Shown here: positions 11,703 to 20,066 of the stretch, piece by piece | Position numbering within the stretch: the stretch's first letter is position 1 | How the letters are laid out: every line of letters starts with the position of its first letter | Assembly: GCA_023388715.1 (NCBI GenBank) | Contig: JAEWFT010000002.1 | Span: forward strand, 1 to 46,553 | DNA: 46,553 nucleotides | DNA from: Pseudomonadota bacterium | GTDB taxonomy: Bacteria > Pseudomonadota > Gammaproteobacteria > Xanthomonadales > Xanthomonadaceae | Direction of reading: 5' to 3' | Translations under genes and position numbers: made by a program | The notes under the pieces: generated by a model | What the model was told of the DNA's origin: nothing | The model's database searches: none | The model's input: the letters and a program-made list of their open reading frames with translations, nothing else

Positions 11703-12248
11703 ATGGACGCCGCCCAGGTCGAGGCCGACATCCGCCGCTGGCTGGAACGCGCGGTCATCGGCCTGAACCTGTGCCCGTTCGCCAAGGCGGTCTACGTCAA
11801 GGAACAGGTGCGGATCGTGGTGAGCGATGCCAGCACGCCGCGCGCGCTGCTGGAGGAGCTCGGCGAGGAAATGGCGCGGCTGCGCGACACGCCCGCCGAG
11901 CAGATCGACACCACCCTGCTGGTGCACCCGCAGGTGCTCACCGATTTCCTCGACTACAACGACTTCCTTGACGGTGCCGATGCCCTGCTCGAGGCGCTGG
12001 AACTCGACGGCGTGCTGCAGGTCGCCAGCTTCCACCCGCACTACCAGTTTGCAGGCACCGCGCCCGAAGACGCCGAGAACCTGACCAACCGAGCGCCGCA
12101 CCCGATCCTGCACTTGTTGCGCGAGGACAGCGTGGATCGCGCGGTAGCGGCCTATCCGGAACCCGACGCGATCATCGAGCGCAACATCGCGACCGTGCAG
12201 GCACTCGGCCTCGACGGATTTCGCAAGCTGCTGTCCGACGAATCCTGA
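11703..12248 (+). CDS. DUF1415 family protein
   Basis: 181 residues; function unknown. The family signature ERAVIGLNLCPFAKAV is at 16-30 (Cys24-Pro-Phe-Ala), with SFHPHYQFAGTAPED and TNRAPHPILHLLRE later, giving conserved His and Asp residues that could form an active or metal site. No signal peptide or membrane helix, so probably cytoplasmic. It follows yajQ by 11 bases. An unrelated downstream gene (rsuA) converges after 153 bases. Confidence 0.9.
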   Translation: MDAAQVEADIRRWLERAVIGLNLCPFAKAVYVKEQVRIVVSDASTPRALLEELGEEMARLRDTPAEQIDTTLLVHPQVLTDFLDYNDFLDGADALLEALELDGVLQVASFHPHYQFAGTAPEDAENLTNRAPHPILHLLREDSVDRAVAAYPEPDAIIERNIATVQALGLDGFRKLLSDES

Positions 12249-12290
12249 GACCGCCACCACGAAGCCGCTGCCGGGGCGTGACTGCGGAAA

Positions 12291-12310
12291 GCAGGCCATG
12301 GATGGCCTGC
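12291..12310. other. Perfect 9-bp inverted repeat between convergent genes
   Basis: GCAGGCCAT-GG-ATGGCCTGC in the gap between the DUF1415 gene and rsuA. No T tract follows on either strand, so at most it is a Rho-assisted or mRNA 3'-end stem. The rest of 12249-12401 contains nothing I recognise. Confidence 0.4.
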
Positions 12311-12401
12311 GGCGGCGACTCGAACAGGATGTTCGCAGGAGCCGAGCAGCAGTGATGCCCCGGTGGCGGCTTCGCAGCGATGAACCATTCCCGGGTCGCA
12401 G

Positions 12402-13106
12402 TCAGCCGCCTGCAAACAATCTCGCGCGATCGTCCTCGCCCAATGCCCGCCACTGCCCCTCAGGCAGCGCGCCTAGCGTCAACCCGCCCACGCGTTCGCG
12501 ATGCAATGCCACAACGTGGTTGCCGACCGCCGCGAACATCCGCCGCACCTGGTGGTAGCGCCCCTCGTGCAGGGTCAGGCGCGCATGGCGCAGGTCCAGC
12601 GCCTCGAGCTGCGCCGGCAGCAACGGCGTGGTTTCCGAGTCCAGCATCAGCGTGCCGCTGGCGAACAGCGCGCCCTCGTCGCCACGCAGTTCATTGGCCA
12701 GCGCGGCGAGGTAGACCTTCGGCAGCTTCGACTTCGGCGAGATGATCCGGTGCAGCAACTGGCCGTCGTCGGTCAGCAGCAGCAGGCCGGAGGTGTCGCG
12801 GTCGAGCCGGCCGACCGTGGAGAGCGCCGGGTTGCGCAGCCGGAAGCGCGGCGGCAGCAGGTCGTGGACGATGCGTCCCGGATCCTTGCTCGAGCAGGTT
12901 ACGCCGACCGGCTTGTGGAGCATCAGCAGCAGTCCGGGCCCCGGATCCAGCGGCTCGCCGTCGACCCGCACGTTGTCGTGGTCGAGGGGATCATCCGCGT
13001 AAAGCACCTCGCCGGCTGCATCGGTGATGCGCCCCTCGCGGAACATCCACTGCACCTGCTTGCGGCTGCCATACCCGAGGTTGGCGATGTGCCTGACCAG
13101 CTTCAC
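12402..13106 (-). CDS. rsuA: 16S rRNA pseudouridine(516) synthase
   Basis: Converts U516 of 16S rRNA to pseudouridine. 234 residues: N-terminal S4-like RNA-binding part (1-55), then the catalytic domain with Asp102 in VGRLDRDTSGLLLLTDDG and the C-terminal motif GRYHQVRRMFAAVGNHV, nearly the same as in E. coli RsuA. The start is taken as the GTG at 13106, giving MKLVRHIANLGYGSRK; it overlaps the rsmC stop in a GTGA, so translation is coupled. The frame is open further upstream but that is antisense-free rsmC coding. Also compatible with other RsuA-family enzymes, but the match to RsuA is closest. Confidence 0.9.
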   Translation of the reverse strand: MKLVRHIANLGYGSRKQVQWMFREGRITDAAGEVLYADDPLDHDNVRVDGEPLDPGPGLLLMLHKPVGVTCSSKDPGRIVHDLLPPRFRLRNPALSTVGRLDRDTSGLLLLTDDGQLLHRIISPKSKLPKVYLAALANELRGDEGALFASGTLMLDSETTPLLPAQLEALDLRHARLTLHEGRYHQVRRMFAAVGNHVVALHRERVGGLTLGALPEGQWRALGEDDRARLFAGG

Positions 13107-14149
13107 GACCGGCGCGCCTCCACGATCTTGAAGCCGCCCTGCTGCGCCACCTCGCGCACCTGCGCAAAGCCCTCGCCCAGCGCCTGTTCGTAGGGCAGGT
13201 GGCGGTTGGCGACCAGCCACAGCCGGCCACCCGGCGCCAGCGCCCCCGCGGCGGCGGCGATGAAGGCGCGGCCGATGTCCGGACGGTCGCCGCGGCCCAG
13301 TGCGTGGAACGGCGGATTGCAGACGATGGCATCGAAGCGGCCGGGCACGCCTGCGGCCACGTCGTGCCAGTGGAAGCGCACCGGCACGCGCGCATCGGAC
13401 AGGTTCGCGCGCGCTAGCGCCAGCGCCCGCGCGTCGGCCTCGTACAGGTCAAGCGCGGTGACCTGCGGGCAGCGCGCCAGCACCTGCAGCGCCAGGCAGC
13501 CCCAGCCGGCGCCGAAATCCGCGACCGACCCGCGCAGGTCGTCAGGCAATGTGTCGGCGAGCATCCGCGAGGCGGCATCCACCCGGTCCCAAGCAAACAC
13601 GCCCGGCCGGCTGAGGAAGCCGGCGCCCGCAAGGTCACCGCTGGCGACCCTGCGCGGCGCGTCGGCTTCCTTCCAGCGCGCAAGCAGGTCGCCATCAAGG
13701 CCCGCGCCCGGCCGCGTCCAGCACACCCGGCAATGGTGCTTGCTCAGCGTGGACACCTCGCTGGCCAGGTGCCGCAGGTCGGCCTCGCGCGACTTCGCGC
13801 CCTCGTCGTTGGCCACCGACATCACCACCGTGCCTCCCGGTGCCGCCGCGGCACAGGCCCGCGCCAGCAGGGCGCGCGCCTCCTCGCGCTGGCGCGGGGG
13901 CAGCACCAGCACCAGCGCATACGCGGCTTGCGGCAGCGCGTCCTCGTCGAGCAGCCCGATGCCGATGCGTTGCAGGCGGTCGGCCTCCGGCTTGAACGGT
14001 TGGGTCGCCTGCACGCGCGCACCGCGCATCGCGTGCAGCGCCGCGCCTTCACGGGCGCGCAGGAACAGCACGTCGGCATCCGCAGGCCAGGCCAGCGCGC
14101 CGGACTGGAACGGGTGGAACAGGGCATCGAGGGCGAGGTCGCGGGTCAT
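13103..14149 (-). CDS. rsmC: 16S rRNA m2G1207 methyltransferase-like protein
   Basis: Methylates a guanine N2 in 16S rRNA (G1207 in E. coli). 348 residues in two halves: a degenerate N-terminal methyltransferase-like domain (1-165) and a catalytic C-terminal domain with SAM motif DFGAGWGC (211-218) and NPPFH (278-282), the signature of N2-guanine methylation. RsmC and RlmG share this architecture; RsmC is preferred by length and the NPPFH context. It is followed by rsuA with a 4-base overlap, placing two 16S modification enzymes in one unit. Confidence 0.87.
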   Translation of the reverse strand: MTRDLALDALFHPFQSGALAWPADADVLFLRAREGAALHAMRGARVQATQPFKPEADRLQRIGIGLLDEDALPQAAYALVLVLPPRQREEARALLARACAAAAPGGTVVMSVANDEGAKSREADLRHLASEVSTLSKHHCRVCWTRPGAGLDGDLLARWKEADAPRRVASGDLAGAGFLSRPGVFAWDRVDAASRMLADTLPDDLRGSVADFGAGWGCLALQVLARCPQVTALDLYEADARALALARANLSDARVPVRFHWHDVAAGVPGRFDAIVCNPPFHALGRGDRPDIGRAFIAAAAGALAPGGRLWLVANRHLPYEQALGEGFAQVREVAQQGGFKIVEARRS

Positions 14150-14213
14150 CGGGCCAGTCTAGCGGGGCGGGCCAGCGGCTATGCTTTAGCACCCGCATCC
14201 GGACCCTGACGCC

Positions 14214-14510
14214 ATGACGGACAACGACACCTCGCCCGCCCCGCTCGACTCCCCGCCCGACCGCCTGTCCAACGACCCGCGCAGCAAGTTCCACGATGCC
14301 GCGTTGCTGGAGCGCGGCATCGGCATCCGTTTCAAGGGCGTGGAGCGCACCAACGTCGAGGAGTACTGCATCAGCGAAGGCTGGGTGCGGGTCGCCGCAG
14401 GACGCGCACTCGACCGCCGCGGCCAGCCCATGACGCACAAGCTCAGCGGGCCGGTCGAGGCGTGGTTCCTCGACAGCGCCCCCGGAAGCGATGAAACGCC
14501 GGCTGACTGA
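14214..14510 (+). CDS. DUF3297 family protein
   Basis: 98 residues, soluble, function unknown. The conserved core is LSNDPRSKFHDAALLERGIGIRFKGVERTNVEEYCISEGWVRV split across 18-60, with a charged N terminus and an acidic C terminus. Similar short proteins are widespread in proteobacteria as single genes. It is divergent from rsmC over 64 bases; a TATGCT at 14180-14185 is a possible -10, without a clear -35. Confidence 0.85.
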   Translation: MTDNDTSPAPLDSPPDRLSNDPRSKFHDAALLERGIGIRFKGVERTNVEEYCISEGWVRVAAGRALDRRGQPMTHKLSGPVEAWFLDSAPGSDETPAD

Positions 14511-14577
14511 GCGGGCCGCGGGTGTCGCCTGCCGGCGCGGGCAGGCGCACACTGGAACGAAACCCGCGGAGATCGCC

Positions 14578-15141
14578 ATGAACCGCCTCGCGTCACTGCT
14601 GCTGATGGCCGCCCTGGCGGGCGCCACCGGCTGCGCCTCCAGTGGACATACGGGCATGCTGTCGCCCGAGGCGCCGCGCGCCCTGCCGGCGCAGGGCCCG
14701 GTGTCGGTGGCGTGGGCCGACCCCGCCGGATTCGCCGAATTCCGCTTCAGCAGCAACCGTTGGGCGGCCGCGGAGGGCAACTGGCTGAAGGACCTCGCCG
14801 AGTACATGCGCAGCCGCGCGGAGCAGGTGCTGCCGCCGGGTCACCGGCTGGAACTGACCATCCTCGACCTCGACCGCGCCGGCGAATACGAGCCGTTCCG
14901 CCATCCGCACATGCAGGATGCGCGCATCGTGCGCGACATCTATCCCCCACGGATGACGGTCGAGTTCCGCCACTTCGATGCCGCCGGCAACCTGCTGGTG
15001 GAAGGCGAACGCAGGCTGAGCGATCCGGGCTTCCTGACCCACGCCTCGCCGATCCGCTCGGATGACTTGCTGCGCTTTGAAAAGCGCATGGTCGACACCT
15101 GGCTGCGCAACGAGTTCCGCGACGCCACCAGCGCGCGTTGA
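14578..15141 (+). CDS. DUF3016 family putative lipoprotein
   Basis: 187 residues. A signal peptide (MNRLASLLLMAALAGATGC) ends at Cys19; ATG-C is a weak lipobox because position -3 is Ala rather than Leu. The mature part matches the DUF3016 pattern: VSVAWADPAGFAEFR, a stretch on lysing into LKDLAEYMRSRAEQVLPPG, TILDLDRAGEYEP, then the C-terminal LLRFEKRMVDTWLRNEF. Function unknown; probably periplasmic or outer-membrane-anchored. The frame begins earlier, but the ATG at 14578 is required for the signal peptide. Confidence 0.8.
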   Translation: MNRLASLLLMAALAGATGCASSGHTGMLSPEAPRALPAQGPVSVAWADPAGFAEFRFSSNRWAAAEGNWLKDLAEYMRSRAEQVLPPGHRLELTILDLDRAGEYEPFRHPHMQDARIVRDIYPPRMTVEFRHFDAAGNLLVEGERRLSDPGFLTHASPIRSDDLLRFEKRMVDTWLRNEFRDATSAR

Positions 15142-15260
15142 ACTCGGCGGCGGCGCCGGAGGCACGCCCGCGTCGAAGTCTGACCGGCGCCCGCGGCAAG
15201 TCCTGACTGCATCGGACACCGGTACACCCGAGGCTGTGGTGGCACCCCTCGGAGTCCGCC

Positions 15261-16115
15261 ATGCGCCCGCATCCTCTCCTGCTCGCCCTGCTGCTCGCCT
15301 GCGCCTGTGCAGCGCCCAACCCCGCTGGCGCGTCGCCCGCAGCGCTCCCGCCCCCGATGCTGGCGATCAGCATGCCGGCCCACGTCGACGTGGCCGGCTA
15401 CCTGGTCAGCGAAAAGCTCGACGGCGTGCGTGCGCGCTGGGACGGCCAGGCGTTGTGGACGCGCGCCGGGCACCGGATCGACGTCCCCGCATGGTTCACC
15501 CGCGGCTGGCCGACGGTGGCGATGGAGGGCGAGCTGTGGCTGGGCCGGGGCAGGTTCGACGCGGGCAGCGGGCTGCTGCGCGCGGGCGATTTCACGGATC
15601 CTGGGTGGCGGGCGATGCGCTTCATGGTCTTCGACCTGCCGGCGGAACCGGCTCCGTTCGCGCAACGCACGCGCCGCTTGGCTGCGCTGCTGGGCGCAGC
15701 GCCTCCCGCGACGCTGTCACGGATCCCGCAGCGCCATTTCGCCAGCTGGGCCGCGCTGGATGCACACCTGCACGCGGTGGTCGCGGTTGGCGGTGAGGGC
15801 CTGATGCTGCAGCACGCGCTGGCGCCCTACCGCGGCGGCCGCAGCGGCAGCCTGTTCAAGCTCAAGCTGGCCCGCGACGGGGAGGCGCGAGTGGTCGGCT
15901 ACAAGCCGGGCAAGGGCAAGTACGCGGGCATGGTTGGCGCGCTGCTGGTCGAGGACGAGCGCGGTCGCCGCTTCGCGCTTGGCAGCGGCCTACGCGATGC
16001 CGACCGCGCCGCGCCGCCCCCGATCGGTAGCCAGATCACCTTCCGCTACGACGGCCTCACCACCAAGGGCACGCCGCGCTTCCCGCGCTACCTGCGCTTG
16101 CGCGAGAGGCCCTGA
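15261..16115 (+). CDS. Exported ATP-dependent DNA ligase (LigE-like)
   Basis: 284 residues. An N-terminal signal peptide (about 1-24, RPHPLLLALLLACACAAP) precedes a minimal ATP-dependent DNA ligase: the nucleotidyl-transfer lysine is Lys52 in motif I EKLDGVRARW, the motif III region is MRFMVFDLPAEP, motif IV EGLMLQHALAPYRGG, motif V LFKLKLARDGEA, and an OB domain follows (GYKPGKGKYAGMVGALLV). This matches the small Lig E ligases of Neisseria, Haemophilus and Vibrio, which are periplasmic and lack extra DNA-binding domains (family knowledge). A role in repair of imported DNA is suspected for such ligases. GGAG precedes the ATG. Confidence 0.9.
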   Translation: MRPHPLLLALLLACACAAPNPAGASPAALPPPMLAISMPAHVDVAGYLVSEKLDGVRARWDGQALWTRAGHRIDVPAWFTRGWPTVAMEGELWLGRGRFDAGSGLLRAGDFTDPGWRAMRFMVFDLPAEPAPFAQRTRRLAALLGAAPPATLSRIPQRHFASWAALDAHLHAVVAVGGEGLMLQHALAPYRGGRSGSLFKLKLARDGEARVVGYKPGKGKYAGMVGALLVEDERGRRFALGSGLRDADRAAPPPIGSQITFRYDGLTTKGTPRFPRYLRLRERP

Positions 16116-16155
16116 CCTCGGCGGGACGGCGACCGCGGGGCGTACGATCCTGGGG

Positions 16156-16770
16156 ATGAACCACCTCGCCCACGCCTGGCTGGCCCGGCATTCCGACGCG
16201 GCCATCCTTGGCGCGATGCTCGGCGACTTCGCCCACGGCCCGGTCGACGCGCTGCCCTGGCCGGCGGCGGTGCGCGACGAGATCCGCCGCCACCGCCGGA
16301 TCGACAGCCTGACCGATGCGCACCCGGCGGTCGCGGCGGCGCGCGCGCTGTTCGGCGGTCGCAGCCGGCGCTTTTCCGGAATCGTGCTCGACGTGTATTT
16401 CGACCACCTGCTGGCACGCGACTGGGCGCGCTGGAACGCGGTCCCCGACGGCGCGCCGCCGCTGCCCGGCTTCGTCGCCCGCGTCTATCGCGTGCTGCTG
16501 GACCAGCTGGACGCCCTGCCGCCGCGCCTGCAGGCGATCGCACCGCGGATGGCTGGGCACGACTGGCTGGGTGAGATGCGCGAACGCGCCAGCGTTGACC
16601 GCACCGTGCACGCCATCGCCCGCAGGCTCTCGCGCGGCGGCGACGAGCTCATCGACAGCCTGCACCACCTGCAACGGCAGGAGGCGGCCATCGCGCAGCT
16701 GTTCGAGCGGTTCCTGCCGGAGCTGGTGCTCGCCGCGGCCCTGCCAGCCACTGCAACCGGGCCGCCCTGA
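16156..16770 (+). CDS. acpH: Acyl carrier protein phosphodiesterase (AcpH-like)
   Basis: Removes the phosphopantetheine arm from acyl carrier protein. 204 residues, starting MNHLAHAWLARHSDAAILGAMLGDF; Asp24 aligns with the conserved metal-binding Asp24 of E. coli AcpH. Further matches are RRHRRIDSLTDAHP and IVLDVYFDHLLARDW (HD-like metal ligands). It follows the ligase by 40 bases in the same direction, but no functional link is evident. Confidence 0.85.
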   Translation: MNHLAHAWLARHSDAAILGAMLGDFAHGPVDALPWPAAVRDEIRRHRRIDSLTDAHPAVAAARALFGGRSRRFSGIVLDVYFDHLLARDWARWNAVPDGAPPLPGFVARVYRVLLDQLDALPPRLQAIAPRMAGHDWLGEMRERASVDRTVHAIARRLSRGGDELIDSLHHLQRQEAAIAQLFERFLPELVLAAALPATATGPP

Positions 16771-16883
16771 GGCGGCGGGCGGCGTGCTTCGTCGCCAGAT
16801 CCGGGGGTTCGTCGCGCGGCGCTGGCACTGGCCGGAAGCCGCGCGCATCCTTCGCCGCACCCCAAGACCACGGCACCATCCGC

Positions 16884-18146
16884 ATGTTCAAGAGCCTGTT
16901 CTTCGTCCTCCGCAAGGCCATCGCCTGGGGCCTGGCGGTCCTGGTCCTGATTGGCGTTTTCTCCAGTATCCCGCTGATCGGCGAGCTGGACTTCATCGCC
17001 ATCCTGTTCGGCTTCGGGACCATGGGACTGGTCATCGCCGGCGCGTTCTCGCACCTGAACCGGGTGCGGCTGATCGCCGGCGAGGTCAACCGCGAGACCC
17101 TGGACAACCGCCAGAAGCGGCTGGTCGAGATCCCGTTCGAGGCCGGCGAGGCGTTCGACCTGCTCGACGCCGCCGTGCGCGAGCTGCCCGGCGTGCAGCA
17201 GATCGAGAGCGCGCGCGACAGCCTGCAGGTACGGGCCAAGGTGGAACGTCCGCGCACCTACGGCGAGCACCCGTTGCGGCGCTGGAACCCGCTGCTGTGG
17301 TTCGGGCAGCCGCGCAACCAGTTGCAGGCCACCGTCACCCCGGCGGGCGACAGCGGCCGCGTGACCCTGATCTGCGAACCCGAGAACCCGGCGTGGAGCG
17401 ACTGGTTCCTGGTCGACGACGGCACCAACTACGAGAATGCCGAGGCGATCGTCCGCGCGATCACCCGCCGCATTGGCGAGCGCCGGCGCGGCGAGCAGGC
17501 CAGCGCCGCGCACGCCGCGACCCAGAAGGAGCTGTCCGAGGCGCGCCTGCACCTGCTGCACGCCCAGGTCGAGCCGCACTTCCTCTACAACACGCTGGCC
17601 AGCGCGCAGCTGCTCGCCAGCAGCGATCCGCCGCGGGCCGAGGCGATGCTCGGCCACCTAATCCAGTACCTGCGCCGCTCGCTGCCGGCGACCGGCGATG
17701 ACCTGTCCACCCTTGGCGAGGAGCTGGAACGCGCGCTCGCCTATCTCGAGATCCTGCGGATCCGCATGGGCGACCGGCTGGCGGTCCAGGTCGACATCCC
17801 CGAGGCGCTGCGGGCCACCCCGATGCCGGCGATGATGCTGCAGACGCTGGTGGAGAACGCGATCAAGCATGGCCTGGAGCCGCGCACCGGTGGCGGCACC
17901 CTGTGGATCCGCGCCCGGCGCGACGACGGCCAGGTGGCGGTCACGGTGGCCGACGACGGTGACGGTTTCACCGGCAAGACGGCGGGAACCGGCATCGGCC
18001 TGAAGAACGTGCGCGAACGCCTGCGCCTGCGCTATGGCGGCGAGGCCAACCTCGCAGTGATGGCCAACTTCCCCGCCGGCGTGGCCGCCACCATCAGCGT
18101 GCCGGCGCGCATCGACGCCCGCGGCACGGAGGCGCGCCATGTCTGA
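16884..18146 (+). CDS. LytS/YehU-type sensor histidine kinase
   Basis: 420 residues. Two N-terminal membrane helices (about 11-30 and 36-56), a cytosolic domain (70-200) with no recognised fold, then the His_kinase core: phospho-acceptor His232 in QVEPHFLYNTLA, N box ENAIKHG with Asn325, and G boxes DDGDGF (358-362) and GTGIGLKNVRERL (368-380). The short N-terminal region has almost no periplasmic loop, so the signal is probably sensed in the membrane or cytosol. Its last 8 bases overlap the regulator gene. Confidence 0.92.
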   Translation: MFKSLFFVLRKAIAWGLAVLVLIGVFSSIPLIGELDFIAILFGFGTMGLVIAGAFSHLNRVRLIAGEVNRETLDNRQKRLVEIPFEAGEAFDLLDAAVRELPGVQQIESARDSLQVRAKVERPRTYGEHPLRRWNPLLWFGQPRNQLQATVTPAGDSGRVTLICEPENPAWSDWFLVDDGTNYENAEAIVRAITRRIGERRRGEQASAAHAATQKELSEARLHLLHAQVEPHFLYNTLASAQLLASSDPPRAEAMLGHLIQYLRRSLPATGDDLSTLGEELERALAYLEILRIRMGDRLAVQVDIPEALRATPMPAMMLQTLVENAIKHGLEPRTGGGTLWIRARRDDGQVAVTVADDGDGFTGKTAGTGIGLKNVRERLRLRYGGEANLAVMANFPAGVAATISVPARIDARGTEARHV

Positions 18147-18930
18147 TGCCAGCCCCGCCACCGCCACCGCCACCTGCATCGTGGCCGAGGACGAAGCACT
18201 CCTGCGCCACGCGCTCGTCGCCGAACTCCAGCGGGCGTGGCCCGCGCTGCGGATCGTCGCCGAATGCGAGGACGGCGCCAGCGCGCTGGAAGCCCTGGCC
18301 GAGCACACGCCCGACGTCGCCTTCCTCGACATCCGCATGCCCGGCCTGACCGGGCTGGAAGTGGCGGCGGCGGCGGCCGAGGCCAGCCCGCGCACCCGCA
18401 TCGTGTTCGTGACCGCGTATGACCAGTACGCCATCGATGCCTTCGAGCGCGGCGCCGTCGACTACCTGCTCAAGCCGGTCAAGGCGGATCGGCTGCAGGC
18501 CACCGTCGCCCGGCTGCAGGCGCGCGGCGGCAGCGCCGATGCCGCGTCGCTGGCCGCGCTGCTGGAGCGGCTTGGCGCATTGCCCGCGCCGGCCGGCAGC
18601 CCGGAGCCGCTGACCTGGCTCACCGCCAGCGCAGGCCGCGAAACCCGGCTGGTGCTGGTCGAGGATGTCGCCTATTTCCAGGCCGACAGCAAGTACACCA
18701 CCGTCGTCACCGCCGAGGGCGAAGCCCTGCTGCGCAGCTCGCTGCGGGAACTGCTGCCGCGGCTTGACCCGCACACCTTCAAGCAGATCCACCGCGGCAC
18801 CATCGTCAACCTCAAGGCGATCGCGGGCATCGTCCGCGACGAGTCCGGGCGCGGCACCGTGCGCCTGAAACACCGCCCCGAGACACTGACGGTCAGCCAG
18901 CCGTTCATGACCCTGTTCAAGCACATGTAG
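18139..18930 (+). CDS. LytTR family response regulator
   Basis: 263 residues. Receiver domain 12-130 with acceptor Asp64 in DVAFLDIRMPG, acidic pair E17-D18, Thr in FVTAYDQYAI and Lys in LLKPVKADRL; LytTR DNA-binding domain from about 157 (FKQIHRGTIVNLKAI, SQPFMTLFKHM). It overlaps the kinase by 8 bases and is followed by a lipoprotein gene after 11 bases, so the three make one operon. Targets are unknown; LytTR regulators bind direct repeats, and I found no clear site in the window. Confidence 0.94.
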   Translation: MSDASPATATATCIVAEDEALLRHALVAELQRAWPALRIVAECEDGASALEALAEHTPDVAFLDIRMPGLTGLEVAAAAAEASPRTRIVFVTAYDQYAIDAFERGAVDYLLKPVKADRLQATVARLQARGGSADAASLAALLERLGALPAPAGSPEPLTWLTASAGRETRLVLVEDVAYFQADSKYTTVVTAEGEALLRSSLRELLPRLDPHTFKQIHRGTIVNLKAIAGIVRDESGRGTVRLKHRPETLTVSQPFMTLFKHM

Positions 18931-18941
18931 CAGGAGGCCCC

Positions 18942-19286
18942 ATGTCCAAGTTGATAGCACTCGCGCAATTCCTGCTCGCCCTTTCCGGCTGCTCGCTCGG
19001 CGCCGAGAACTGGTCGCACCGCATCGGCGGAGCGACCGGAGATGCCTTGCGGAGCGACATCGTGGCGGAGGACGGGATCGCCCGCTTCCGCTGCATCGCC
19101 AGCGCCTCCGGCGCCTGCCACTACACCCTGTATCCGGCGTACTGCGCCGCAGCCGGTTGCAGCCGGCCGCTGCGCCAGTTCGCGGTCGCGCGCGGCGACG
19201 AGCGCCGCATCACCGGCCTGGCCGGGTTCGTGCCCTGCGTCGCCGGCAGCCGCGCGCACCCGGCGCCCGACTGCCGCGCGCGCTGA
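18942..19286 (+). CDS. Cysteine-rich putative lipoprotein, third gene of kinase operon
   Basis: 114 residues, not recognised. The start has a strong AGGAGG site. A signal peptide ends in a good lipobox LSGC (Cys17), so it should be lipid-anchored. The mature part has six more Cys (51, 59, 68, 73, 99, 111), enough for three disulfides, with CHYTLYPAYCAAAGC in the middle. It has no obvious enzyme motif. Lying 11 bases after the LytTR regulator, it may be a signal-sensing partner, an output, or a bystander. It ends four bases from the stop of the convergent gene. Confidence 0.7.
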   Translation: MSKLIALAQFLLALSGCSLGAENWSHRIGGATGDALRSDIVAEDGIARFRCIASASGACHYTLYPAYCAAAGCSRPLRQFAVARGDERRITGLAGFVPCVAGSRAHPAPDCRAR

Positions 19287-19290
19287 AGGG

Positions 19291-19692
19291 TCAGGCCACC
19301 CGCAGGTCGTGCAGGGCCTTCTCGATCTGGTCCAGCGGGGTGTTGGTCCAGTCCTTGGCCACGTCCGCGATCATCCGCGCGTCGACTTCCTTGTGCAGCT
19401 GCTTGCGGATCTCGCCCAGGGTGCTCGGGTCGGCGACCAGCACGATGTGGTCGAAGCCATTGCGCAGCGCCGAGCGGTTGATGCGGTCGGCCAGCACCTT
19501 CACGAAGGCGGCCTCGCCGACGTCGTTGTCGCGCGGCTGGCTGCCGGAAGGGCCGGAATCCAGCGCGTCGGACGTGTCCAGCAGCTCGGTCTGGTGCAGC
19601 TTCAGCGCGGACTCGTCGCCCTGGTTGCGAAACAGGCGTGCGGCGCGGCCATCGGCCACGACCACCAAGGTGTTGTGCGGGATCATCGACAT
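19291..19692 (-). CDS. Host-attachment family protein (PF10116-like)
   Basis: 133 residues, soluble. The sequence opens MIPHNTLVVVADGRAARLFRNQGDE and contains SQPRDNDVGEAAFVKVLADRIN, HIVLVADPSTLGEIRKQL and a C-terminal DLRVA; this is the pattern of proteins named for a mutant of Agrobacterium defective in attachment to host cells. That name does not prove the function. The fold resembles an archaeal release-factor-like (eRF1 domain) module. An alternative start is six bases further in (19686). It is a single gene. Confidence 0.8.
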   Translation of the reverse strand: MSMIPHNTLVVVADGRAARLFRNQGDESALKLHQTELLDTSDALDSGPSGSQPRDNDVGEAAFVKVLADRINRSALRNGFDHIVLVADPSTLGEIRKQLHKEVDARMIADVAKDWTNTPLDQIEKALHDLRVA

Positions 19693-19829
19693 CGGGGCGT
19701 CCTGAGTGGGGAATGGCCCACGGTAGCGATCCCGGTGTTGAGGCCGCGTCTAACCGCTTGGCAACCTCGCCGCGGATGCCGGTCCGGCCAGGCCGCGGGG
19801 GAGGCGCGACCCGGCCGGCGGCAGGGAAC

Positions 19830-20039
19830 TCAACGGCAACGGAAGTAGGCGGCCTGCGGCACGCTGTAGCTGCGGGGGCTGGCGTAGCCGCTGCTGCGAC
19901 CGTAGCCGACGCCGAAGTCGCGCTCGCGGCGGACGAGGTTGCGGTAACCGCTGCGCGCTTCGGTGCCGCCCGAATCGACGCCGCGTCCGGTCTCCACGGC
20001 GGCCTGCGGGTGGCGGTGGATGGACGGGGTGCGGTACAT
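19830..20039 (-). CDS. Small basic Arg/Gly/Tyr/Ser-rich protein
   Basis: 69 residues, not recognised. A strong AGGAGA site seven bases upstream supports the ATG at 20039; the longer frame start at 20102 lacks one. Composition is biased: many Arg, Gly, Ser and Tyr in the second half (RSGYRNLVRRERDFGVGYGR, SSGYASPRSYSVP), suggesting a disordered, possibly nucleic-acid-binding tail. It is divergent from the TspO-like gene with a dyad element between. The 137 bases between this gene and 19692 show no other feature. Confidence 0.6.
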   Translation of the reverse strand: MYRTPSIHRHPQAAVETGRGVDSGGTEARSGYRNLVRRERDFGVGYGRSSGYASPRSYSVPQAAYFRCR

Positions 20040-20066
20040 GGTGTCTCTCCTGCTGTGTGATTTGGT

